Below, one piece after another: positions 1 through 6,418 of a stretch of DNA of 9,683 nucleotides. The position numbers were made by a program, and so were the translations under genes. Source of the stretch: Spirochaetales bacterium (GTDB lineage: Bacteria; Spirochaetota; Spirochaetia; Sphaerochaetales; Sphaerochaetaceae). The notes below the pieces were generated by a model, which searched no databases, was not told the origin of the DNA, and worked only from the letters and a program-made list of their open reading frames with translations. The stretch is from assembly GCA_017632495.1 (NCBI GenBank), contig JAGBRG010000147.1:1-9683 (forward strand), written 5' to 3'. Each line of letters starts with the position of its first letter. The stretch's first letter is position 1.

Positions 1-610
1 ATTCGAATACCCTGGCCGAAATGAACGGAATGTTAAAAGCGGCGTCCTTTACGACATAGCCTTTGTCCATGTCCATTGTCGCGTTGATGCCTGCGGTTTT
101 GGCATTTATGCCGTTGAAACTGATGTCAAAAGACAGATCCGAGACCCTGGCATGGATTGCAGTCTTTGAAAAAGGAGTATCTGAGCTTTTGTCTGTATTC
201 TGTGATGCAGTTGAGACCATGGCCCTGATTTTCTCAATGGTTGAGTCGTTGATATGAACAGATGCATCTGAAACCAGAATATCGGCACGGGGACTGTTTA
301 ATCCCATCGCCGCCCCTACAAGTCGCAGGATGCTGAGCGAGATGTCCACATGGTCTATCTTAACAGCCTCAAAGCCGTCATCCGTCATGACGCGCACCCC
401 GTTTATCCTTATACCCTTCATCAGAGTGCTGTCTACGGATTCCATGGTGATCCCAAGACCCGCGTTTCCCTGTGAAAGAACAGAACTGACGGCCTGCTTC
501 ACCTTCTTCAGCCCGTATGTGGATGCGTGGAAAAACAGCACTGCAAGCAGCACCGTCACAACCAGCAAAGCCGAGACAATAACTGAAGAGACCGTTCTTC
601 TGAATTTCAT
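1..610 (-). CDS. AsmA/TamB-like envelope protein, N-terminal part (cut by window edge)
   Basis: The reading frame is open on the minus strand from ATG at 610 to the left edge (203 codons visible, no stop), so the gene is partial at its 3' end. It starts MKFRRTVSSVIVSALL, a short positive n-region followed by one hydrophobic segment at about residues 7-27, i.e. a signal anchor. After it come a helix-like linker and a beta-rich stretch with the pattern ESVDSTLMKGIRINGVRV and VKIDHVDISLSI. This pattern is typical of the start of AsmA/TamB/YhdP-type proteins, which span the periplasm and move lipid or assist outer-membrane assembly. Family assignment is from this pattern only. An in-frame ATG at 649 would add 13 mostly hydrophobic residues, but neither start has a Shine-Dalgarno sequence. 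The gene is divergent from the thymidylate kinase gene. Confidence 0.6.
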   Translation of the reverse strand, partial: MKFRRTVSSVIVSALLVVTVLLAVLFFHASTYGLKKVKQAVSSVLSQGNAGLGITMESVDSTLMKGIRINGVRVMTDDGFEAVKIDHVDISLSILRLVGAAMGLNSPRADILVSDASVHINDSTIEKIRAMVSTASQNTDKSSDTPFSKTAIHARVSDLSFDISFNGINAKTAGINATMDMDKGYVVKDAAFNIPFISARVFE

Positions 611-617
611 CGCTAAG

Positions 618-626
618 ATTATAACA
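618..626 (-). promoter_or_regulatory. Extended -10 promoter element for the TamB-like gene
   Basis: Read on the minus strand this is TGTTATAAT, a perfect TATAAT preceded by TGn. The best -35 at 17-base spacing, TTACGT (646-641), is weak, as is often the case with extended -10 promoters. Transcription would start at about 611, directly before ATG at 610, implying an mRNA with almost no leader. Confidence 0.5.
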
Positions 627-655
627 GCTAGAAGTCCATTACGTAACATATATGA

Positions 656-685
656 TTGAAATACAGGCCCGTTTTTGAGTATATT
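656..685 (+). promoter_or_regulatory. Sigma-70-type promoter for thymidylate kinase
   Basis: TTGAAA (656-661) and TATATT (680-685) are separated by 18 bases. The predicted transcription start is near 692, giving a leader of about 24 bases before the chosen start at 716. This also argues against translation beginning at the TTG at 656, which is part of the -35 box. Confidence 0.55.
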
Positions 686-715
686 TTCATTAGGATTGGT
701 GCCATGGGAGGTTGT

Positions 716-1327
716 ATGGCTGATGTTCTGAAAGGGTTCTGGGTTCTTGAGGGCCTGGATGGCGCAGGAACAACGACTCAACTTAAGAATCTTGAGGCCT
801 ACATGCATGGCAAGGGAATAAGCGTTTTCCGCACTGCCGAGCCCACTATTTACGAATCAGGCCTTCTTATCAGGCGTGTTTTAAGCGGTCAGTTCAAAGT
901 CCCGCAGTCAACAACAGCCTATTTGTTTGCCGCCGACCGCGACAATCATCTCAACAACAGCGAATACGGAATCAAGGCACACCTTGCCATGGGCGAAAAG
1001 GTCATCTGTGACAGGTATTTCTTCTCATCTTTGGCATACCAGAGCATCGGATTCAGTTTTGATGAGGTCCAGCGCCTTAACAGCGCGTTCCCCTATCCCG
1101 AGCTTGTTTTGTATGTCGATACCCCTGCAGAGGACTGTATAAAGCGCATCGATTCACGTGGGAATGAAAAGGAAATCTATGAGAAGCTGGACTATCAGAT
1201 CAAGGTCCGTGAAAACTACGAGCGTATCTTCTCCGCTCTTCCTCCCGGCTGCCGTCTGATTAGGGTCGACGGAACTCTATCCCGTGAGGAAATCTTCGAT
1301 TACCTGGTCAAGGAAATAGGAATCTGA
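716..1327 (+). CDS. tmk: Thymidylate kinase (dTMP kinase) with P-loop Lys replaced by Thr
   Basis: The 203-residue length matches the family (about 200-215). The enzyme converts dTMP plus ATP to dTDP in the cytoplasm. Visible motifs are the P-loop EGLDGAGTTTQ (12-22), TAEPT (40-44) at the usual TREP position, FAADR (71-75), the DRY motif (99-101) in VICDRYFFSSLAYQ, and a LID-like stretch with SRGNEKEIYEKLDYQ followed by IKVRENYERIF. Threonine 19 stands where Walker A normally has lysine, and alanine 41 stands at the Arg of TREP. I chose ATG at 716 because GGGAGG lies at 706-711 and the protein then begins just before the core beta strand. ATG at 704 is a weaker alternative. Its arginine codons are CGT, CGC or AGG, with no AGA. 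It is probably a single-gene transcript read towards the ABC operon. Confidence 0.9.
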   Translation: MADVLKGFWVLEGLDGAGTTTQLKNLEAYMHGKGISVFRTAEPTIYESGLLIRRVLSGQFKVPQSTTAYLFAADRDNHLNNSEYGIKAHLAMGEKVICDRYFFSSLAYQSIGFSFDEVQRLNSAFPYPELVLYVDTPAEDCIKRIDSRGNEKEIYEKLDYQIKVRENYERIFSALPPGCRLIRVDGTLSREEIFDYLVKEIGI

Positions 1328-1340
1328 GACCATCGGCACA

Positions 1341-1357
1341 TTGTTGCCATTTGTTGC
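1341..1357 (+). repeat. Direct repeat TTGTTGC, 10-base period, upstream of the ABC promoter
   Basis: TTGTTGC occurs at 1341-1347 and 1351-1357, one helical turn apart and just upstream of the -35 box at 1367. The position would suit an activator site, but the repeat is short and AT-rich, so chance is possible. Confidence 0.3.
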
Positions 1358-1366
1358 ATTTTTTTA

Positions 1367-1396
1367 TTGCGACCGCATTTTTCACTGTGGTAGAAT
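1367..1396 (+). promoter_or_regulatory. Promoter of the nucleoside ABC operon
   Basis: TTGCGA (1367-1372) and TAGAAT (1391-1396) are 18 bases apart. The -10 is preceded by TGG, making the extended form TGnTAGAAT (1388-1396). Transcription would start near 1403, leaving a leader of about 42 bases, too short for a riboswitch. The 8-base palindrome ATTGCAAT (1394-1401) overlaps the -10 and the initiation region. Confidence 0.6.
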
Positions 1397-1444
1397 TGCA
1401 ATATCGTATGATTGTCCTTCATTGCAAGGCGGAGGAACGAAATA

Positions 1445-2980
1445 GTGCAAACAAACTGTGCAATTGAACTGAAGAACATCAGAAAGACCTTCGGTTCTGT
1501 TGTCGCCAATGACGAGATCAACCTCCAGATTAACAAAGGAGAGATTCTCTGTCTTCTCGGTGAGAACGGAAGCGGAAAAACAACTCTGATGAACATGCTC
1601 TCAGGAATCTACCAGCCAGACAGCGGAGAAATCTACAAGGAAGGCAGCCTTGTCTCCATCAGATCACCCCGCGACGCATATGCTCTTGGAATCGGAATGA
1701 TTCACCAGCATTACCACCTGGTAGACGTATTCACCGCGGCCCAGAACATCATCCTAGGAATGGAAGACCAGAAACTGGACCTCGGCGCGGTCAATGACAA
1801 GGTCAAGGATATCTGTGACAAATACGGCTTCCATGTGGATCCGAAGAAGAAGGTCTACGATATGTCCGTTTCACAGAAGCAGACAATCGAGATTGTCAAA
1901 GTCCTCTATAGAGGAGCTGAGATACTGATTCTTGACGAGCCTACCGCAGTCCTTACACCGCAGGAGACTGACAAGCTGTTTGCCGTTCTGCGCAACATGA
2001 AGAAGGACAACAAGGCCATAGTTCTTATCACACACAAGCTGGCTGAGGTTCTGGCCGTTTCCGACAAGGTTGCTATTCTCAGAAAGGGAAAGTACATCGG
2101 AACCGTCGAAACAAAGGATGCCACAGCACAGTCTCTTACAGACATGATGGTCGGACGTGCCGTAAAGCTCAACATCAACCGCCCTGTCTATGACAATCCT
2201 CATGACAAGCTTGTTGTAGAAGGCCTTACCGTTGTGGACAACGAAGGCATAAGCAGACTTGATAATGTTTCATTTACAGCCAAGGCCGGAGAGATTCTGG
2301 GAGTCGCCGGAATCGCAGGTTCAGGTCAGAGGGAACTTCTTGAGTCAATCACGGGCCTCTACCCCATCAAGAGCGGCTCAATCAAGTTCGTCAATGAAGA
2401 CGGAAGCACGAATGAGCTTGTAGGAAAGACACCGATGCAGATCCGTCAGGCAGGAGTCGGAATGGGCTTTGTCCCTGAGGACAGACTCGGAATGGGTCTT
2501 GTAGGTTCAATGGGAATGACAAGCAACATGATGCTCAGATCCTGGAGAAACGGAAAGAGCATCTTCTTCAACAAGAAGTCGCCTGAGGCACTTGCAAACA
2601 AGGTCTGGCAGAATCTTGAGGTTGTCACCCCCTCGACCGATTTCCCTGTAAGAAGAATGAGCGGAGGAAACATCCAGAAGGTTCTTGTCGGAAGAGAAAT
2701 CGCATCAAGACCACCGGTTCTTCTTACCGCATATGCAGTCAGAGGTCTGGATATCAATACTTCCTATGCCATCTACAACCTCCTTACAGACCAGAAGATG
2801 AGCGGCTCTGCCGTCATGTATGTCGGTGAGGAGCTGGATGTCCTTCTTGAGCTGTGCGACAGGATTCTGGTCCTGTGCGGAGGAAAGGTCAGCGGTATTG
2901 TGGATGCAAGAAAGACAACCAAGGAAGAAATCGGACTTCTTATGACCACCGTCGGCGGACATGAAGGAGGTGAACAATGA
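1445..2980 (+). CDS. BMP-family nucleoside ABC importer, double ATPase subunit (YufO/NupO-like)
   Basis: This is a 511-residue cytoplasmic protein with two ABC domains in tandem, the layout of sugar/nucleoside importers of the RbsA/YufO class. Domain 1 has Walker A GENGSGKT (39-46), signature MSVSQKQ (140-146, altered from LSVGQ) and Walker B LILDEPT (Asp164, Glu165). Domain 2 has no GKT in its Walker A position (AGSGQREL, 291-298), a good signature RMSGGNIQK (M405) and a Walker B reading AYAVRGLD (429-436), where Ala429 and Tyr430 replace Asp and Glu. The start is GTG at 1445 with GGAGG at 1431-1435; a TTG at 1412 lies upstream of that ribosome site. The stop overlaps the next gene by four bases (ATGA), pointing to coupled translation. 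Many relatives are annotated only as 'ABC transporter ATP-binding protein'; substrate is inferred from family and neighbours. Confidence 0.9.
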   Translation: MQTNCAIELKNIRKTFGSVVANDEINLQINKGEILCLLGENGSGKTTLMNMLSGIYQPDSGEIYKEGSLVSIRSPRDAYALGIGMIHQHYHLVDVFTAAQNIILGMEDQKLDLGAVNDKVKDICDKYGFHVDPKKKVYDMSVSQKQTIEIVKVLYRGAEILILDEPTAVLTPQETDKLFAVLRNMKKDNKAIVLITHKLAEVLAVSDKVAILRKGKYIGTVETKDATAQSLTDMMVGRAVKLNINRPVYDNPHDKLVVEGLTVVDNEGISRLDNVSFTAKAGEILGVAGIAGSGQRELLESITGLYPIKSGSIKFVNEDGSTNELVGKTPMQIRQAGVGMGFVPEDRLGMGLVGSMGMTSNMMLRSWRNGKSIFFNKKSPEALANKVWQNLEVVTPSTDFPVRRMSGGNIQKVLVGREIASRPPVLLTAYAVRGLDINTSYAIYNLLTDQKMSGSAVMYVGEELDVLLELCDRILVLCGGKVSGIVDARKTTKEEIGLLMTTVGGHEGGEQ

Positions 2981-4071
2981 GCGAAGCTGGAAAAACTCCT
3001 CTGATCAGGCTTGTCAAACGTGTCAAGGGAGACATGATAAGCCCCAGAAAGATCTGGGCAATCAGAATCGGATCAATTATATTCGCATTCATTTTGGGAA
3101 TGATTCCAATCCTCATGGCAGGTTCAAATCCGTTCCAGAGCTATGGAATCATCATTAGCGGTGCACTTTCTAAGCCCGGCTATATCAGACAGACGGTTAA
3201 GCGTGCAGTCCCGCTTCTCGGAGCTGCATTGGCTATCGCCCCTTGTTTCAAGATGCGATTCTGGAACATCGGAGCCGAAGGTCAGATCACAATGGGAGCC
3301 ATTTTCGCATCGGCCATAGCAATCTGGTTCCAGGACAGCCTCCCTGCCCTCCCGCTTCTGACTCTGATGATGCTCGCAGGAATCGCAGGCGGAGCCATCT
3401 GGGCTTTCATTCCCGGATTCTTCAAGGCAAAGTACAACACCAATGAGACTCTCTTTACGCTCATGATGAACTACATAGCCATAGGTATTGTCAGATGGCT
3501 TCAGGGCGGACCATGGGAAGGAAGACCCGGAACACAGATCATTCCTATGTTCAAGGATAATGCAAGACTTCCCAACGTCTTTGGAATCTACTGCGGATGG
3601 ATTATCGTCTTAATCCTTGTAGTGGTTGTACATATCTATATGAATTTCACCAAACACGGTTATGAGGTCGCCGTTATCGGAGACTCCATCAACACAGCCC
3701 GCTACGCCGGAATGAACGTCGGCTGGGTCATGATGAGAACCATGCTCTTTTCAGGTGCCATCTGCGGATGTGTCGGTTGGATGCTGGTCTCAGGTGCCAA
3801 CGGAACACTGAATGCCGATGTCGCAGGAGGTGTTGGCTTTACCGCAATCACGGTAGCCTGGCTGAGCCAGCTAAATAGCTTCGCGATGATAATCATTGCA
3901 GGCATTCTGGCCATCATCGGAAAAGGTTCAACAACGCTTCAGACAAAACTCAACGTTCCTGCATCAGTTGCTGATATCGTTTCCGGAATACTGCTCTTCT
4001 GTATGCTCGGTTGTGAGTTCTTCATCAACTACAGAATGGTATTCAGAGGAAAGAAGGAGGGCAAAGTATGA
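2977..4071 (+). CDS. BMP-family ABC importer permease 1 (YufP/NupP-like)
   Basis: The protein has 364 residues and belongs to the BPD_transp_2 permease family. After a basic cytoplasmic N-terminus (MSEAGKTPLIRLVKRVKGD) there are about eight to ten hydrophobic segments, the first at roughly residues 28-48. The family hallmark FWNIGAEGQITMG lies at 95-107. It forms half of the membrane channel of the importer with the next gene product, and the ATPase drives it. The ATG at 2977 overlaps the ATPase stop as ATGA and has a strong AAGGAGGTG ribosome site inside the preceding gene. The gene ends with the same four-base overlap to permease 2, so the three genes are probably made in fixed proportion. 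A nucleoside substrate is likely from the family, but the exact one cannot be read from the sequence. Confidence 0.9.
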   Translation: MSEAGKTPLIRLVKRVKGDMISPRKIWAIRIGSIIFAFILGMIPILMAGSNPFQSYGIIISGALSKPGYIRQTVKRAVPLLGAALAIAPCFKMRFWNIGAEGQITMGAIFASAIAIWFQDSLPALPLLTLMMLAGIAGGAIWAFIPGFFKAKYNTNETLFTLMMNYIAIGIVRWLQGGPWEGRPGTQIIPMFKDNARLPNVFGIYCGWIIVLILVVVVHIYMNFTKHGYEVAVIGDSINTARYAGMNVGWVMMRTMLFSGAICGCVGWMLVSGANGTLNADVAGGVGFTAITVAWLSQLNSFAMIIIAGILAIIGKGSTTLQTKLNVPASVADIVSGILLFCMLGCEFFINYRMVFRGKKEGKV

Positions 4072-5060
4072 GCTTCCTTAATTCAGTAGTACTTCTTTTC
4101 GCAGCAGCAGGAGCCTACGGTACTGCTCTGATGTTCGGAACCATCGGTGAGATTCTCACGGAGAAATCAGGTAACCTGAACCTTGGTGTCGAGGGAATCA
4201 TGTACATGGGAGGAATCTTCGGACTGATTGCTCCTAACATGTACGAGATGGCTGTCGGAGAAAGCGCAAGCCCGTTTGTTGCAATCATTTTGGCAATCCT
4301 TGCCTCGTTTGCAGTCGGAGCTGTTGCCGGAGCCATTTTCTCCTTCATAACAGTAACTCTTCGTGCAAACCAGAACGTCACAGGTCTTGCAATGACAACT
4401 TTCGGAACAGGTGTTGCAAAGTTCGCAGGTGAGCTCAGAAGAATGCAGGTCGGCGGCTATGTCACCCTTTCAAACAAGATGAAGTTCGCTTTTGACAAGC
4501 ATTTCATGCCGGACTTTTTAAAGAAGATTCCCGTCGTAGGAAAGATTCTTTTCGACCAGTCCGAGTTCTTCTATCTTGCGATCATCACCGCAATTCTGCT
4601 TCATCTCTTTTTGACTAAGACAAAAACAGGTCTTTATCTCAGGTCTGTCGGAGAGTCCCCTGTCACAGCTGATGCCGCAGGTATCAACATCACAAAGTAT
4701 AAATACCTTGCAACCATGATCGGAGGCGGAATCTCCGCCATCGGAGGTATGGTCTACACAATGACAACAGCAGGTTGTGTCTGGATCGAGGCATCTCTTG
4801 CCGGAACCGGATGGCTTGCAGTAGCACTTGTTATCTTCTGCACATGGAGACCTCTAAACGGAACATGGAGCTCAGTATTGTTCGGAGCCTTGATGATCAT
4901 GTATCTGAGAATCATCATAAAAGGCTTCCCTATCGAGCTTTACAAGATTCTTCCGTACGTGGTCACAATCATCGTCCTGGTCATCACCAGCATGAAGAAC
5001 ATCCGCGACAAGCAGCCGCCTGCATCTTTGGGTCTGAATTATTTCAGAGAAGACAGGTAG
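4068..5060 (+). CDS. BMP-family ABC importer permease 2 (YufQ/NupQ-like)
   Basis: This 330-residue, very hydrophobic protein is the second permease of the importer. The motif GNLNLGVEGIMYMGG (35-49) corresponds to the NIGAEGQ motif of its partner and is the usual mark of the second permease in this family. Further membrane segments follow, among them stretches near FVAIILAILASFAVGAVAG and at the C-terminus (ILPYVVTIIVLVIT). It should pair with permease 1 in the inner membrane. The start ATG at 4068 overlaps the permease 1 stop and has AAGGAGGG upstream. The binding-protein gene follows after 81 bases instead of overlapping, so its expression can be set separately. Confidence 0.9.
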   Translation: MSFLNSVVLLFAAAGAYGTALMFGTIGEILTEKSGNLNLGVEGIMYMGGIFGLIAPNMYEMAVGESASPFVAIILAILASFAVGAVAGAIFSFITVTLRANQNVTGLAMTTFGTGVAKFAGELRRMQVGGYVTLSNKMKFAFDKHFMPDFLKKIPVVGKILFDQSEFFYLAIITAILLHLFLTKTKTGLYLRSVGESPVTADAAGINITKYKYLATMIGGGISAIGGMVYTMTTAGCVWIEASLAGTGWLAVALVIFCTWRPLNGTWSSVLFGALMIMYLRIIIKGFPIELYKILPYVVTIIVLVITSMKNIRDKQPPASLGLNYFREDR

Positions 5061-5078
5061 AATTTGGTGTGTTAGAAT
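5050..5078 (+). promoter_or_regulatory. Candidate internal promoter for the binding-protein gene
   Basis: TAGAAT (5073-5078) is preceded by TGT, giving the extended -10 TGnTAGAAT (5070-5078), the same core as the operon promoter at 1388-1396. AAGACA (5050-5055) lies 17 bases upstream and matches four of six -35 positions. The predicted start, near 5085, falls at the foot of the UUCG hairpin. No expression data are available. Confidence 0.4.
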
Positions 5079-5083
5079 GATTT

Positions 5084-5097
5084 TAGTCTTCGGACTA
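5084..5097 (+). promoter_or_regulatory. UUCG-tetraloop hairpin in the leader of the binding-protein gene
   Basis: TAGTC (5084-5088) and GACTA (5093-5097) pair perfectly around TTCG, forming C(UUCG)G, an unusually stable RNA tetraloop. It has no T tract after it, so it is not a terminator. It may protect the 5' end of the binding-protein mRNA, or mark the 3' end of the processed permease transcript. Confidence 0.5.
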
Positions 5098-5115
5098 CAT
5101 CATATTTAAAAAAGA

Positions 5116-5128
5116 TGGGCTTGGCCCA
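5116..5128 (+). promoter_or_regulatory. Short hairpin just before the binding-protein ribosome site
   Basis: TGGGC (5116-5120) and GCCCA (5124-5128) pair across a three-base loop. The ribosome site AAGGAG (5131-5136) begins two bases later and stays unpaired, so the hairpin could keep it open or stop ribonucleases. No T run follows it. Confidence 0.35.
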
Positions 5129-5141
5129 CAAAGGAGTGTTT

Positions 5142-6347
5142 ATGAAAAAACTTACAGTGGTTCTTTTGATTGCTCTTCTTGCTCTTTCTGCCGTATTTGC
5201 TCAGGGCGGCTCAGAAACAGCTTCAAAAAGCAAGGCAACAAAGATCGGTTTCGTCGTAATCAACGATGAATCAGACCAGGGTTACACTTGGAACTTCGTC
5301 AACGGAATGGAAGCCGCAGTCAAGCAGTTGAGCGCTGAAGGCTACAGCATCGATCTTCTGTACAAGAAGAACACCACCGAGTCAGCAATCTGTAAAGATA
5401 ACAACATCGAGCTTGCTGAGGAAGGATGTGAGATTATCTTCAACAACAGCTACGGATTTGAGCCCTACATGCTTGAGGCTGCAAAAGAGTATCCGAAAAC
5501 AAAGTTCGTCGGAATGACAAACTGCGGATCTCAGGTTGACGGAAATCCAAACACCTACAACGCATTCGCAGCCATCTACGAGGCCCGCTATGTCGCAGGT
5601 ATCGCAGCAGGTATGAAGCTCCAGCAGGAGATCAACGAAGGCAAGATCAAGGCTTCTGAGGCAGTCATGGGTTATGTCGGAGCATTCTCATTCGCAGAGG
5701 TTATCTCCGGTATGTCAGGATTCTATCTTGGTGCCAAGAGCGTCTGCCCGAGCGTCACAATGAAGGTCTACTTCGTCGGAACATGGGGCGATGCAACTCT
5801 TGAAGAAGCAGCAGCCAATGCTCTTATCGATGCAGGATGTAAGCTCATCTCACAGCATTCAGATACAACATCCCCTGCTCTTGCAGCTCAGAAGGCAGGC
5901 ATCTTCCATGTCGGTTACAACACAGACATGACAAAGGTTGCTCCTAATGCTTCACTGCTTTCTTCCAGAATCGACTGGACAAGATACTTCTACACATTCA
6001 TCAAGAATCACATTGATGGAAAGGAGAACAAGTCTGACTGGACAGGAACATATGCAGAAGGCGATGTTAAGGTCACAGATCTCAACACAGCTATCGCAGC
6101 TCCTGGAACACAGGAAGCAATGGATAAGGCTATCAAGGCCTTCCACGACGGAACCCTCAAGGTATTCGATCTCTCAACATTCACAGTCGAGGGAAAGAAG
6201 GGAACAAACGAGACCATGTACGATGGCTTCGCTGCTGTTCAGGGTAACGCAACATACGATGGATTCTTCCACGAGTCAGAGCTCCAGAGTGCTCCGTACT
6301 TCGTCGGTAAGATCGATGGTATCGAGTGGCTCAACGCTGCTTATTGA
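5142..6347 (+). CDS. BMP-family periplasmic nucleoside-binding protein
   Basis: The 401-residue protein belongs to the BMP family (PF02608; relatives include PnrA/TmpC and YufN), which captures nucleosides and hands them to the ABC permeases. Residues 1-20 form a Sec signal peptide (MKKLTVVLLIALLALSAVFA) with likely cleavage before QGGSE. There is no cysteine near this site, so it appears soluble in the periplasm and not a lipoprotein, unlike TmpC. The mature part has the family pattern KIGFVVINDESDQGYTWNF, then GYVGAFSFAEVISGMSGFYLG, then ISQHSDTTSPALAAQKAG followed by IFHVGYNTDM. Start ATG at 5142 is set by AAGGAG (5131-5136); an upstream ATG at 5115 would place a polar stretch before the signal peptide and is rejected. 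It is the last gene of the operon and has a terminator 20 bases after its stop. Confidence 0.9.
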   Translation: MKKLTVVLLIALLALSAVFAQGGSETASKSKATKIGFVVINDESDQGYTWNFVNGMEAAVKQLSAEGYSIDLLYKKNTTESAICKDNNIELAEEGCEIIFNNSYGFEPYMLEAAKEYPKTKFVGMTNCGSQVDGNPNTYNAFAAIYEARYVAGIAAGMKLQQEINEGKIKASEAVMGYVGAFSFAEVISGMSGFYLGAKSVCPSVTMKVYFVGTWGDATLEEAAANALIDAGCKLISQHSDTTSPALAAQKAGIFHVGYNTDMTKVAPNASLLSSRIDWTRYFYTFIKNHIDGKENKSDWTGTYAEGDVKVTDLNTAIAAPGTQEAMDKAIKAFHDGTLKVFDLSTFTVEGKKGTNETMYDGFAAVQGNATYDGFFHESELQSAPYFVGKIDGIEWLNAAY

Positions 6348-6367
6348 TTACTGCACTGCAGAAAATC

Positions 6368-6398
6368 AGAGGGCTCCTTCGCGGGAGCCCTCTTTTTT
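6368..6398 (+). terminator. Intrinsic terminator of the ABC operon
   Basis: A perfect ten-base stem, AGAGGGCTCC (6368-6377) with GGAGCCCTCT (6384-6393), closes a six-base loop (TTCGCG) and runs into six Ts (6393-6398). It sits between the convergent binding-protein and adk genes. On the minus strand it is followed by only a weak T run, so it may serve adk less well. Confidence 0.92.
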
Positions 6399-6418
6399 GA
6401 AATAATTTGTTATTGCGA

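Noticed and set aside
330..659. Plus-strand reading frame of 109 codons over the TamB-like gene
   Set aside because: It is antisense to the frame carrying a signal anchor and family pattern, and its product has no recognisable motif.
656..715. Longer N-terminus for thymidylate kinase
   Set aside because: It would start at TTG within the -35 box, and the ribosome site at 706-711 points to ATG 716.
1328..1444. Terminator for tmk or a nucleoside riboswitch
   Set aside because: The GGCA/TGCC stem (1335-1348) is only four pairs and is 10 bases from the T run at 1359-1365; the leader after the promoter is about 42 bases, too short for a purine riboswitch.
2714..2751. Frameshift as the cause of the odd second Walker B in the ATPase
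   Set aside because: The frame is continuous, with the signature motif before it and the GLD of the D-loop after it at correct spacing.
5938..6405. Plus-strand 155-codon frame over the end of the binding-protein gene
   Set aside because: It is a shadow frame, low in hydrophobic order and with no motif, and it runs through the terminator.
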